Both the position numbers and the translations under genes were made by a program. This document shows positions 44,760 through 53,299 of a stretch of 64,000 nt of DNA, in pieces. The stretch's first letter is position 1; each line of letters begins with the position of its first letter. The DNA is from Thermofilaceae archaeon. GTDB lineage: Archaea; Thermoproteota; Thermoprotei; Thermofilales; Thermofilaceae. The DNA is taken from assembly GCA_025057995.1 (NCBI GenBank), contig JANXEW010000001.1, positions 248,001 through 312,000 of the forward strand, given 5' to 3'. Under the pieces are notes generated by a model. The model saw nothing but the letters and a program-made list of their open reading frames with translations, searched no databases and was not told the DNA's origin.

Positions 44760-45173
44760 GTGGCTAAGCCCCGGAGGCTCTCAGTCGTGGACGTTGATCT
44801 CTGTGTCGGTTGCATGATGTGCGTTTTCGCATGTTCGCGTCGCTTCGGGGATGGAGGTGTCGCCAGGTCTGCGATCAAAGTAGCAAGCATAGGTGGAATA
44901 GAAAGAGGGTTTACGGTGATCGTGTGTAGAGCGTGTCCCGATCCCCCTTGTGCGTCTGTGTGCCCTACAGATGCGTTAAATCGTAGGGACGGAGGCGGTG
45001 TAGTCTTGAACCATAGGAAGTGCATAGGTTGCGGTAACTGCGTGAAAGCCTGTCCCTACGGCGCGGTGATGTGGGATGAGGAAGCTAACAAGCCTATAGT
45101 CTGTATGTACTGCGGCTACTGTGCGCAGTATTGTCCCTACGGCGTTATAGAGATTGAAGAGGTGAAGAACTAA
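44760..45173 (+). CDS. Polyferredoxin (HycB/DmsB-like 4Fe-4S protein), AOR partner
   Basis: A 137-residue electron carrier with four Cys groups for up to four 4Fe-4S clusters: CVGCMMCVFAC, CRACPDPPCASVC, CIGCGNCVKAC and CMYCGYCAQYC. It ends one base into the AOR start (TAATG), and the clustered order is typical of AOR electron-transfer subunits. GTG 44760 is chosen by promoter spacing; TTG 44745 would add five residues. Confidence 0.92.
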   Translation: MAKPRRLSVVDVDLCVGCMMCVFACSRRFGDGGVARSAIKVASIGGIERGFTVIVCRACPDPPCASVCPTDALNRRDGGGVVLNHRKCIGCGNCVKACPYGAVMWDEEANKPIVCMYCGYCAQYCPYGVIEIEEVKN

Positions 45174-46954
45174 TGCCCGTGAAGGATCCGTTAAGCCGGG
45201 TACTCTACATCGACTTAACGTTGAAGAGGTTCTGGGTAGAGGATCGGAGAGACCTCTTCGACAAGTACCTCGGCGGCACTGGAGTTGCTGTAAGCCTCCT
45301 TAGAGAGGAGCTTCCTAGAGGTGCAGACCCTCTTTCTCCAGACAACGTGGTGGTCTTCTCGGTCGGGCCTTTCAATGGAGTCTACCCGATGGCTAGTAAA
45401 ACCGTAGCTGTTTTCAAAAGCCCGTTGAACAGTAACTTGGGCGAAAGCCACGCTGGCGGTAGAAGCTCGGTAGCTATCAGGCTCGCGGGTTACGGGGCTA
45501 TCGTCATAAAAGGAGCTAGCGACGCTCCAGTTTGGGTTTCGATACAAGATAATAGGGTGCAGTTTAGGGATGCGAGAGCTCTGTGGGGGGTAAGAAGCAC
45601 TCATACGGTCGGTAGAGTGCTTAGGGAGGTGGAGGGGGGTCACGGTTTCAGGTCGATCATGAGGATAGGACGTGCAGGAGAGAAGATGGTTAGATATGCT
45701 TGCGTAGTCGTCGACACGTTTAGACACTTCGGTAGACTCGGCTTGGGTGCGGTCTTCGGCAGTAAGAAACTCAAAGCCCTCGTCGTGATCGGGAAGCACA
45801 GTATCCCGGTTGTTGATAAACCAGCCTACAGGAGGGTCTACGATAAGATATTCAAGAGCATAATGGAGACCCCTGCGACAAGAAAATACCATGAGCTCGG
45901 CACGTCGGAGAACGTTCTACCCCTTAACGCTCTAGGCGCGCTTCCAACTATGAACCTCAAGCAAGCTAGGTTCAACTGCGCGGAGGAGATCTCTGGCGAA
46001 CACTTGGCTGCAAAATTCCTGGGTAGACGCGTCTCATGCGCTCACTGTCCCGTCGCATGTATACACCTGGCGGCCCTTCGAGAGCCTTATGATAGGGAGC
46101 CTTACTTCTACAAGACAACGTTTGTACCGTACGATTATGAACCCATATACTCTCTTGGAAGCATGTTGGGCGTATGCTCGACGACTGGGTTGCTCAAGCT
46201 TCTAGATAAGGTCGAGGCACTCGGCTTGGACGCCATGAGTACAGGTGTTGCTCTAGCGTGGACTACTGAAGCCTTTGAGAGAGGTTTAATAACGGAGAAC
46301 GATACGATGGGCGTAAAGCCAACTTGGGGCGACTACGAGAACTACTTGAAGATCATCGAGCTACTAGTTGATCAACCGAACGAGTTTTACGCGACTCTAG
46401 CTCGAGGCACGGAGTACGCCGCCAAAGTATATGGTGGAGAAGACTTCGCTTTAACTTACGGTGGCAATGAGATGCCAGGTTACCACACGGGGCCTGCAGC
46501 CCACCTCGGGTTTGCAACAGGCGCTAGGCACAGCCACTTAGATAGCGCGGGATACTCGTACGACCAGAAGACGGTTGGGAAAACTATCAAGGTCGAAGAC
46601 ATGGTCGACTACCTTATAAACGAGGAGCGTTGGAGACAAGTCCTCACAAGCCTCGTCATATGCTTGTTCGCGCGCGGCATCTACACGCCCCAGGTGGTTG
46701 TCGAAGGTTTCAGACCGCTCGGCGTCGAGCTCAGCGAAAGCGATCTGTTGCGTATTGGTAGAGAGATCCACTTGCTCAAGTTGAAATTCAAGCTAGATGA
46801 AGGATTCAACTTCTCCCAGCTTAGGTTTCCAAAGAGGATCTTCGAGACGTCTACGCCGCACGGTAGGCTGGACCCCTCTTTCATGGACACGGCGCTAAAA
46901 CTGTACCAATCGAAGATTGAGGAGGATTTACAGAAGTTTTCTTCTGCAGGTTAA
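45173..46954 (+). CDS. Aldehyde ferredoxin oxidoreductase family tungstoenzyme
   Basis: A 593-residue AOR-family enzyme that oxidises aldehydes to acids with ferredoxin, using a bis-pterin tungsten cofactor. The N-terminal domain has VLYIDLTLKRFWVED, YLGGTGVAVSLL, SKTVAVFKSPLN and SHAGGRSSVAIRLAGYGAIV. The 4Fe-4S ligands are SCAHCPVAC with a distal Cys in LVICLFARGIY. It is coupled to the polyferredoxin. The subfamily (AOR, FOR, GAPOR, WOR or benzoyl-CoA-type) cannot be chosen by eye. Confidence 0.92.
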   Translation: MPVKDPLSRVLYIDLTLKRFWVEDRRDLFDKYLGGTGVAVSLLREELPRGADPLSPDNVVVFSVGPFNGVYPMASKTVAVFKSPLNSNLGESHAGGRSSVAIRLAGYGAIVIKGASDAPVWVSIQDNRVQFRDARALWGVRSTHTVGRVLREVEGGHGFRSIMRIGRAGEKMVRYACVVVDTFRHFGRLGLGAVFGSKKLKALVVIGKHSIPVVDKPAYRRVYDKIFKSIMETPATRKYHELGTSENVLPLNALGALPTMNLKQARFNCAEEISGEHLAAKFLGRRVSCAHCPVACIHLAALREPYDREPYFYKTTFVPYDYEPIYSLGSMLGVCSTTGLLKLLDKVEALGLDAMSTGVALAWTTEAFERGLITENDTMGVKPTWGDYENYLKIIELLVDQPNEFYATLARGTEYAAKVYGGEDFALTYGGNEMPGYHTGPAAHLGFATGARHSHLDSAGYSYDQKTVGKTIKVEDMVDYLINEERWRQVLTSLVICLFARGIYTPQVVVEGFRPLGVELSESDLLRIGREIHLLKLKFKLDEGFNFSQLRFPKRIFETSTPHGRLDPSFMDTALKLYQSKIEEDLQKFSSAG

Positions 46955-47143
46955 AGCTAAAGGGAGCGCCTAACCTTGGTCTTTTAATCGAGAGTCCACT
47001 GAATCAACCGGAGAAGCATTAGACGAGGACTTAAGCATCAGTATATCTACGTCTCCGAGGAGGTTAAATCCCGCGTGCCTGCTTAAAACAGTTGTAATCG
47101 CGTAGAAGAGCTGTGATAGGGGTAACTAATATTTGATACGTAA

Positions 47144-48859
47144 CTACCCTTTCGCTAAGTTGGATACGGTCAAGTACTTAGCTGCCACAGGGCCCACAAT
47201 TGATTCAATCATCTCCGGGCTCTTTATCGGCCTCTTAGTCAACAGTTCGTTGACTGCACTCCTCTTGATGCCCGGTACGAGAGAGAGGGTTTCCTTCGAA
47301 GCACTGTTAACATCTAAAGGATAGGGTATCCCCTTTACTGAACGGTACCCGTGGTTTACAACAACTACGTCAAGTTTAGTTTTTAAAGGTAAGCTCTCTG
47401 AAACATAAACGAGTATAGGGTAAGAGCCAACTTGCCTGGCGAGACTATACTTGCCTTCGTGAGCTTCCACATAAAGCTCCCTCAGTGAATTACCTCTTGG
47501 AACTATGTGTCGCAGCATCGGCCTGTCGAATTCCTCTCTCACCTTCCGCTTAAACACTCTGAACAGTCTCTTGTGCTTTCTCATCACCCGGTTCCCGAAC
47601 CACCACATAGGTGTACCGGGGAGAGCTAAAACCTGCCTAATGTTTACTCGCCGAACCATCAACCCTTCCCTCATAACTTGGTTCAGGAAATCTAAGTTGC
47701 GCTGGTATGTTTCCTTTGTCTCCCCCCTCAGTCCAAAGACGAAGTTGATCCCAGGTAGTAGCTCGGGCATACCGTTCCATCCTCTTCTTCCACCCACCTC
47801 GTTGATGATACGCACAGCCTCCAGAGCCTCTTCAGGACTTGCTTTCAAGTTGTTGACCTTAACTACCCTCGGGTCTGCGCTCTCCACACCTAGAGCGGCT
47901 ACGTCGCCGGGAGTGTGATATTCGACAATTACCTTTAAGGCCTCCTTTCCTTCCTCCTTGTGGTGTGCTAGCGTACCCGGGTTCACGTTATCGATGTGAA
48001 GCATCTTAAGCTCCGGAGCAGCTGACCTCACGCCTCTGAAAAGATCCCGTAACTTTTCGGGTCGGGGGCTTGGGAACTCTATCTCGTTTACCCCCTCGGC
48101 CATAAAGCTAAGTATGTCCGGCTGTCTACCAAGCCTAAAGTGCCTAACACCGTAAGCATAGAGTGCCTCCACCTCCCTAGCGACTGCTTCAGGACTCCTG
48201 AACTCAACGGCGCCGTACTTTGGTTCAACGCAGAAGCTACAGCCGCCCGTAATCCAGCGGGGGCATCCTCTGAAAGTCTCGATCTCCGCTATCAGATTCC
48301 AGCCGAGGTTTGGATGTTGCTCGACTATCCGAGCCCCTTTCACAGCGAAAAGGTCGACGAGTCGGTAGCCTTCGCGTTTTTCCCTCGGGTCGACCATCTC
48401 GACCCTCAAACCCTCCTTAATTAAGTTGTACACGACGATCTCCACATCGCCGCTTGCGACGACATCGAAGTAAGCCTTGAAGCGCTCGGGCGGTACAGCT
48501 ACCCTCCCTCCCGAAACCCCGTAGCCGAAGCGCGCTACAGGTCCTCCCAACACTTTAACGGGCCCCTCTATTGTAGAGGACCAGCGGATCAATTCCTCCA
48601 GCCTTAACGGCTCTCCACCCAAGTACTTTCCAGGCACCACTACACCCGTGAGGAAGAGTACGAGGTCACACTTTGACGCAAACTCCATCACGTAATCCAA
48701 GTGTAATCTCGTGAAGTCAACGGTCACGTACTTCACTTCAGCTCCCGGGGCGCTAGCCCAAATAGCTCCAGCTACGTACCTCGGGTACACATCAATGTAG
48801 GGCGGCACGCCGAGACCAGCTGGCTCGTCCGTGTAGCCGTCTATTATCAGAGCCCGCAT
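47144..48859 (-). CDS. Radical SAM protein with B12-like N-terminus and C-terminal HhH (COG1031 type)
   Basis: A 571-residue archaeal radical SAM protein. The first 170 residues resemble a nucleotide- or B12-binding alpha/beta domain (MRALIIDGYTDEPAGLG). The cluster motif is GCPRWITGGCSFC, with C-x7-C-x2-C spacing instead of CxxxCxxC, as I recall for the COG1031 family. The C-terminus carries a helix-hairpin-helix, DVNSASKETLSLVPGIKRSAV. Function is not established; the HhH suggests nucleic acid contact. It stands alone, with gaps on both sides. Confidence 0.87.
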   Translation of the reverse strand: MRALIIDGYTDEPAGLGVPPYIDVYPRYVAGAIWASAPGAEVKYVTVDFTRLHLDYVMEFASKCDLVLFLTGVVVPGKYLGGEPLRLEELIRWSSTIEGPVKVLGGPVARFGYGVSGGRVAVPPERFKAYFDVVASGDVEIVVYNLIKEGLRVEMVDPREKREGYRLVDLFAVKGARIVEQHPNLGWNLIAEIETFRGCPRWITGGCSFCVEPKYGAVEFRSPEAVAREVEALYAYGVRHFRLGRQPDILSFMAEGVNEIEFPSPRPEKLRDLFRGVRSAAPELKMLHIDNVNPGTLAHHKEEGKEALKVIVEYHTPGDVAALGVESADPRVVKVNNLKASPEEALEAVRIINEVGGRRGWNGMPELLPGINFVFGLRGETKETYQRNLDFLNQVMREGLMVRRVNIRQVLALPGTPMWWFGNRVMRKHKRLFRVFKRKVREEFDRPMLRHIVPRGNSLRELYVEAHEGKYSLARQVGSYPILVYVSESLPLKTKLDVVVVNHGYRSVKGIPYPLDVNSASKETLSLVPGIKRSAVNELLTKRPIKSPEMIESIVGPVAAKYLTVSNLAKG

Positions 48860-48999
48860 ATCCGTTGAATGGACTTCAGGCTAACCTTTTTTCTTTTTGC
48901 TAGTTGTACGTTATGTGACGCTCTAAACTGGGGAAACCCGTTCAGTTAAAGCTTGAAGTAGGAGGAGACAAAATGTGTTTATGTGTTTCAATAAATTAA

Positions 49000-49753
49000 C
49001 TAGACGCATCTGAGCTATTGAGATGCACTCCTAGCGAACAGCCGTGCCCTAAGCATCTTCTTCAGTCCCCCACGTGTAAATCGTCCCTGAGCTTAAATTC
49101 CGAATCTACTAACTACCCGATGAGGTCATCTTATTTCTCGACACGTCTAATTGGGTTCCAATGTAGTTCCTCAAGGGGCGGGTACTTTAAGACTCTTTAG
49201 CATATCAGTACCTATCTTTTCACCCTAATTTCAATCAGGCCGGTGGAACCCCTAACATCAGAGTACCCTAAAAGCAACAGCCAGCAAGAGACGGGCACAG
49301 CCCTAGAACGGTATGCGTAGTTTTAGCCTATACGGTTATTTCCTCTACTTCTTTCGGCAATAGCTCCTTCGCCTCAACTATCCATGAAGTTACAGTAATA
49401 CCTCCTCGGCCTTAGACTGCGGTAGGAGCCCTCGAATATATCTTCAGATATGCTAAGGTACGAGGTGAAAGCGGAGTTCCTCCCGTGCTGTAAAAAAGAG
49501 CCTTACCTTCCGTCGACCTCAACTCTAACCCCTCTAAAGTGTTTGACAAGCACGTTTGAGACTTGATTTCTCAGTTGGGCGTCTCAAAAGCTCACACGAC
49601 AGTTTTCGCCAGCCCCGTAGAGAGGTGTTCAAAGGTCGCCAGCCAAGATGCCCCCTAATACCCTATTTACAGCATGAGCTCTCCGAAGTGTTTCTAGGTT
49701 GGTGTAGGAACATAACGTGGAGTCTATGCCAGTAGACTCGGCTCCTCGTAGCT
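49000..49753 (-). pseudogene. Decayed gene downstream of thiL
   Basis: One minus-strand frame, starting right after the thiL stop, reads as protein over more than 200 codons but is broken by in-frame stops (TGA at 49629-49631 and 49584-49586, TAA at 49503-49505, TAG at 49212-49214, TAA at 49131-49133) and one local frame change near 49330-49412. Segments such as NLETLRRAHAVNRVLGGIL, QLRNQVSNVLVKHFRGVRVE, SWIVEAKELLPKEVEEITV and GYSDVRGSTGLIEIRVKR look like a real protein. The family is not recognised. Short plus-strand ORFs here are shadows. Confidence 0.45.
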
Positions 49754-50731
49754 TCAAATTCTCTCATCCTGTACCTTCTTCCAACCTCCGAAACTCCAAC
49801 CCTCTCTCTTCACTTCACCATAGTCTTTCAGGTACACGCCGGAGCCTTCTACGACCCTGCCGATACTCCAGACTCTCACCCTATGCTTCCCAGCTTCCGT
49901 CAATACGAGACTTGTTTTCTCCTCTGGCACTGTGAAGATGAACGAGTACTCCTCCCCACCCCTGTAGAGCGCCAGTTCTAACGGGTCTTCGCCCCAAGCC
50001 TCAGCGCACTTGACGAGCAGCGGGCTGAGAGGAAGATTTTCAAGTTCAAGCCTTACGCCGCTTGCTTCAGCGAGGTAATGCAGAGTTAAAGCCACCCCGT
50101 CGCTGTCGTCGATAGAAGCGGTTACAAAGTCGACCACGCTAAGCCAGAAGTCCCGAGGTACAATCTTGGGTCTATACGTAATCTCCACTGCCTCCTCCAA
50201 GCCTTCGCAGAGTTCAGCCCCCTTGAGCAATACGGAGTAAGCGGCTGGAGTCAAGATCTCGTGCCCAGCCATCATTAAAACGTCACCCGGTTTCGCCCCA
50301 CTCCTCGCTACGAGCTTCTCAGCAACTCCTAGTGCTGCAACCGCAAGGTAGAGGTGGTCGGAGTAGCCGGTATCACCTCCCCAAACTCGAACCCCAAGAG
50401 CTTCGCAAGCTTCCTCAACCCCTTTAAACAACGTATCCGCAACTTCGACGGTCTCCTCAGGCAAACCTAAGCCTAGTAGGACGCCTACGGGTTTAGCGCC
50501 TTTCACCAAAACATCGCTGACCGCAGCTGTTACAGCCCTCCAGCCGGCATCCTGAAGCGTCATACCCGGAAGCCAGTCGGTGACCTCGTCGAACACGTCT
50601 ATCTTGAAGACTATATTGCCGCTAAGTTGAGCTGCTTGAGCGTCGTCAAGACCCAGCAGCTCACGTGGGTCGCGTTTAAACACTCTCCAAGCTCTCTCTA
50701 TCAACTCCCTCTCGTCCACGCTACTCGTCAC
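49754..50731 (-). CDS. thiL: Thiamine-monophosphate kinase-like protein (ThiL/PurM fold)
   Basis: A 325-residue AIR-synthase-fold kinase. FKIDVFDEVTDWLPGMT and DAGWRAVTAAVSDVLVKGAKPVGVLLGLGLP are N-terminal ThiL features; GGDTGYSDHLYLAVAALG and SIDDSDGVALTLHYLAEASGV carry the ATP/Mg residues, and LYRGGEEYSFIFTVP ends the core. The family makes thiamine diphosphate, but the usual G(D/E)DAA-type first Asp motif is altered (KIDVFDEV), so another substrate is possible. GTG start; TATA-like ATATTTTTTAC about 20 nt upstream. Confidence 0.82.
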   Translation of the reverse strand: MTSSVDERELIERAWRVFKRDPRELLGLDDAQAAQLSGNIVFKIDVFDEVTDWLPGMTLQDAGWRAVTAAVSDVLVKGAKPVGVLLGLGLPEETVEVADTLFKGVEEACEALGVRVWGGDTGYSDHLYLAVAALGVAEKLVARSGAKPGDVLMMAGHEILTPAAYSVLLKGAELCEGLEEAVEITYRPKIVPRDFWLSVVDFVTASIDDSDGVALTLHYLAEASGVRLELENLPLSPLLVKCAEAWGEDPLELALYRGGEEYSFIFTVPEEKTSLVLTEAGKHRVRVWSIGRVVEGSGVYLKDYGEVKREGWSFGGWKKVQDERI

Positions 50732-50854
50732 GTGGAGAGAGTAAAAAATATTCGCTGGAGCGCGATATCTGTTACGCTCTACAGGCTTAGAGGATCCTGT
50801 TACGTTGGGTACCTAGCGGCCGACCCCTTTCTAGATTTACGTATACCTTCTTGA

Positions 50855-51139
50855 TCAACGTAGTACTTTTTTAATTTCCTCCAACCCTATGAAAACAGAG
50901 TTCCCGTCTACTAGTATCGGGGCTTTAGCGGTGCCGTACTCGAAAAGCAGCCAACCGCGTAAACCGTTTACGCTGATATCGACTCGCCTATACCGTATCC
51001 CTCGTTTAGCTAACTCGGCTTCGGCAGCTTTCGACTCCTCTCCATCATCTACGAAGAGGGTAGCTTCCTCCAACTTTTCACCCGATTCGAAGCTATTCTG
51101 TAAGGATTGTTCTCGGTAACGCACACAACCCCCGCTCAT
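50855..51139 (-). CDS. Glutaredoxin-like small protein lacking the CxxC
   Basis: A 94-residue thioredoxin-fold protein: ATLFVDDGEESKAAEAELAKRGI replaces the CPYC strand-helix, followed by IRYRRVDIS, then the cis-proline region KAPILVDGNSVFIGLEEIKKVL. The redox cysteines are absent (VDDGEES where CPxC would be), so it is not a normal disulfide reductase. A single Cys is near the N-terminus. Divergent from the NDT-like fusion gene. Confidence 0.65.
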   Translation of the reverse strand: MSGGCVRYREQSLQNSFESGEKLEEATLFVDDGEESKAAEAELAKRGIRYRRVDISVNGLRGWLLFEYGTAKAPILVDGNSVFIGLEEIKKVLR

Positions 51140-51203
51140 ACCTGTGAAAGCAGCCTGTAATACCCTCCGCTGATAGTGGAGTGAAAGTATCTAACCCGTA
51201 ACG

Positions 51204-51214
51204 GTTATTTAAGG
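51204..51214 (+). promoter_or_regulatory. TATA box of P-loop/NDT fusion gene
   Basis: GTTATTTAAGG, centred about 26 nt before GTG 51234. Confidence 0.55.
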
Positions 51215-51233
51215 CGGAGCTAGAGCCTACGGC

Positions 51234-52340
51234 GTGATAATCTTTGCGACAGGGATTAGCGGTAGCGGGAGACTCAACTACCTTGAGGAGGCTGCCGCAG
51301 ACAGCGGAGGCAAGCTAAAGGTCGTGGACATAGGTAAGAGGATGTTCGAGAAGAGCGCCGAGTTAGGAATTCGCATCCCGGACGGGAAGATCCTGGACAT
51401 GGACCCTCTAGCTCTCGACTACCTTAGAGCTGTGACCTTTGAAGAACTGTTGAAAGAGGCTGAACTCTACCGGGGTCCGGGAAGCGAAGTTGATCTAGTG
51501 ATCAGCACACACGTCTGCTTCCGGTGGAAAAAACACTTAACGCCAGCGTTCAACCTCTACTACCTCAACAGCATAGACCCAGACATCTACGTTACTATTG
51601 TGGACAACGCGCAAGCGGTTAGAGCGAGGCTCGAGGAGACCCAGTGGAAGGGTAGGTTGAAGTTGAAGGACATAGTCGTTTGGAGGGACGAGGAGATGTT
51701 CATCACTGAGATACTTGCAGCCTACCGTCGGAAACCGTTTTACATTCTAGCTAGAAGAGAGCCTCCGAGGTTGCTCCTCGACATATTGTATAAAGTGGAG
51801 AAGCAAAGGTTGAGAGGTGGAAAACCAGCGTTTAAAGTGTACTTAAGCTACCCCATAACCCATGTGCTAAGCAACCCTGAACATTTCAAGATGAAGGATG
51901 CAGTGAAGGAGGCTTTACGAGAAGTTGGAGCGATAGTCTTCGACCCTATAGCTATAGACGAAGTACAGATTACTGGTTTAGCTGAGGACGCTGAACGCAA
52001 CAAGCGCGAATGCGTAGACTTAGAGGTCGAAGGGAAGAACTTAAGGCTAGACACTAGGGAGATACTTGAAGCTAGAAGCGACATCATCGATCAGACGGTG
52101 GCTAGAGACTACAAGCTGATCGACCAGTCGGACGCCATAATTGTCTTCTACCCGACTACCTCGGTTTCGCCGGGCGTCCTAAACGAAATCAGGTACGGCT
52201 TTACTCATAATAAGGACGTCTACGCGATTTTCCCGATTGAAACCAGAAGCCCCTTCTTCGAGTACTACACCACGATGGTCTTCAAAAGTCATACAGAACT
52301 AATAGAGTACCTTAAATCGAGCGGTCACCTTACCTCTTAA
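51234..52340 (+). CDS. P-loop domain fused to nucleoside 2-deoxyribosyltransferase-like domain
   Basis: A 368-residue two-domain protein. Residues 1-190 look like an adenylate-kinase-type P-loop fold, but the Walker A reads GISGSGRLNYL, with Arg for the lysine and Leu for Ser/Thr. Residues 200-360 match the NDT/2'-deoxynucleoside N-hydrolase fold: KVYLSYPITHVL, GAIVFDPIAIDEV, RDYKLIDQSDAIIVFYP and SPGVLNEIRYGFTHNK. That second domain could bind or cleave nucleosides or ADP-ribose-like ligands. GTG start. Flanked by two small thioredoxin-fold proteins on the other strand. Confidence 0.7.
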   Translation: MIIFATGISGSGRLNYLEEAAADSGGKLKVVDIGKRMFEKSAELGIRIPDGKILDMDPLALDYLRAVTFEELLKEAELYRGPGSEVDLVISTHVCFRWKKHLTPAFNLYYLNSIDPDIYVTIVDNAQAVRARLEETQWKGRLKLKDIVVWRDEEMFITEILAAYRRKPFYILARREPPRLLLDILYKVEKQRLRGGKPAFKVYLSYPITHVLSNPEHFKMKDAVKEALREVGAIVFDPIAIDEVQITGLAEDAERNKRECVDLEVEGKNLRLDTREILEARSDIIDQTVARDYKLIDQSDAIIVFYPTTSVSPGVLNEIRYGFTHNKDVYAIFPIETRSPFFEYYTTMVFKSHTELIEYLKSSGHLTS

Positions 52341-52569
52341 CGCTAGACCGTATGATCTCAATCAAGTAACCCTCCTCCCCGGGTAAACCTTCGAAAACCG
52401 GCTTAGAGTCTACAAAAAGGATCGGGTAACTAGAATCCGTCTCCCTAAACGCGACCTCCACCTGCTCGTTTAACTCTCCTTCTAGAAACTCCTTTAACTC
52501 TTCCAACCACTTCAACAAAGTCCACGCGTGGTAATCATCCCTTCTTCCAGCTACCTCAACTCTGACCAT
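52330..52569 (-). CDS. Small thioredoxin-fold-like hypothetical protein
   Basis: A 79-residue protein converging on the NDT-like gene with an 11-bp overlap. EFLEGELNEQVEVAFRETD, then YPILFVDSKPVFEGLPGEEGYL, recalls the second half of a thioredoxin/glutaredoxin fold around the cis-proline, without redox cysteines. Resemblance to the 94-aa protein on the other side of the NDT-like gene is suggestive but weak. ATG start. Confidence 0.6.
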   Translation of the reverse strand: MVRVEVAGRRDDYHAWTLLKWLEELKEFLEGELNEQVEVAFRETDSSYPILFVDSKPVFEGLPGEEGYLIEIIRSSVKR

Positions 52570-53013
52570 GTTAAAGCACCTAGCCCATTATCACTCTCCA
52601 TATCATTGTGGAAAAGGGCGCTCTTTAAAGTCGAACTCCGGTTGTGCAGCAACTTCCACAGAGGGGTTAAGGGTAGTCGCACGGTATGCAAGGCGTGAAA
52701 ATTCTTCTCCCCGGGGCATTTAGCACATGTTTTACCAGCGAAGTTCCTTTCCTCGACGATTAGGACATCTATACAGACTAGCTGTGAGACAAGCAAGGCA
52801 ACTGAAATCCCAGCGCTACCACTGGACACTTCCCCAATCAAACCCTCACGCCTCCTAATTCAAACTCTTCTAACGCTTCGCCCGTAACGAGAAGTCGAGC
52901 ATAAAAGCCGTGAGACTTTACGGGAAAGCCGCGTTCTGAATAGACTACTCCAGTTCGCTCGTTTAAAGTTGTAGAGTTATTTCCGCTGTAGGTGAAAAGG
53001 ATCCTTAGGTTAG
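52570..53013. other. 444-bp gap before tRNA
   Basis: No gene accepted. The 96-codon minus ORF 52551-52841 has a CxxC (KTCAKCPGEKNF) but poor overall protein character and would overlap the 79-aa gene; the minus ORF 52838-53068 runs through the tRNA. A pyrimidine-rich stretch downstream of the tRNA (CCTTTTC on its strand) may end its transcript. Confidence 0.45.
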
Positions 53014-53103
53014 AGCCCCGGCCGGGAATTGAACCCGGGTCCACCGCCTCTATCGGGTTTGCTGCCATACCACGGCAGCGCTCTTACACTAAGCTACCGG
53101 GGC
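53014..53103 (-). tRNA. tRNA-Thr (GGT), with 18-nt intron or insertion
   Basis: On the minus strand: acceptor GCCCCGG/CCGGGGC with T73, D-arm GCTT-AGTGTAA-GAGC, anticodon stem CTGCC, T-arm CCGGG-TTCAATT-CCCGG, variable TGGAC; CCA is not encoded. The 90-nt gene is 18 nt longer than a class I tRNA. Two 3' partners for CTGCC exist 18 nt apart (GGCAG and GGCGG). The extra 18 nt is thus either a canonical intron after position 37 or an insertion in the variable region. Both readings give loop GTGGTA and anticodon GGT, and T73 fits archaeal tRNA-Thr. G32 and a D-loop lacking the GG pair are unusual. Confidence 0.75.
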
Positions 53104-53299
53104 TGTGGAATACTTTCTTACTAGAGAAAAAAAGTTTTACTCTTGTCTCTTTTACTGTAGTCGAAGCGAGTTAACAGGAGAGGGAGAGTAAGTGCAGCGA
53201 ATAGAACTCTGGCACCTGAATCCACTCTCGTAACCGGTCGAGGATTCCACTCTTCATGTTAGAGAGCAGAGATAATTGACACCATGGTTTAGTTAAAGC

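Noticed and set aside
49221-49235. TTTCAATC-like string recalling archaeal CRISPR repeats
   Set aside because: Occurs once; no second copy or regular spacing, and no cas genes in the window.
49018-49935. Plus-strand ORFs 49018-49200 and 49717-49935
   Set aside because: Antisense shadows of the decayed minus-strand frame and of thiL; Ser/Pro/Leu-rich with no start context.
52551-52841. 96-aa minus ORF with a CxxC
   Set aside because: Overlaps the start of the 79-aa gene, has poor protein character outside KTCAKC and no promoter at proper distance. Kept only as a note in the gap entry.
52838-53068. 76-aa minus ORF
   Set aside because: Reads through the tRNA gene; a shadow.
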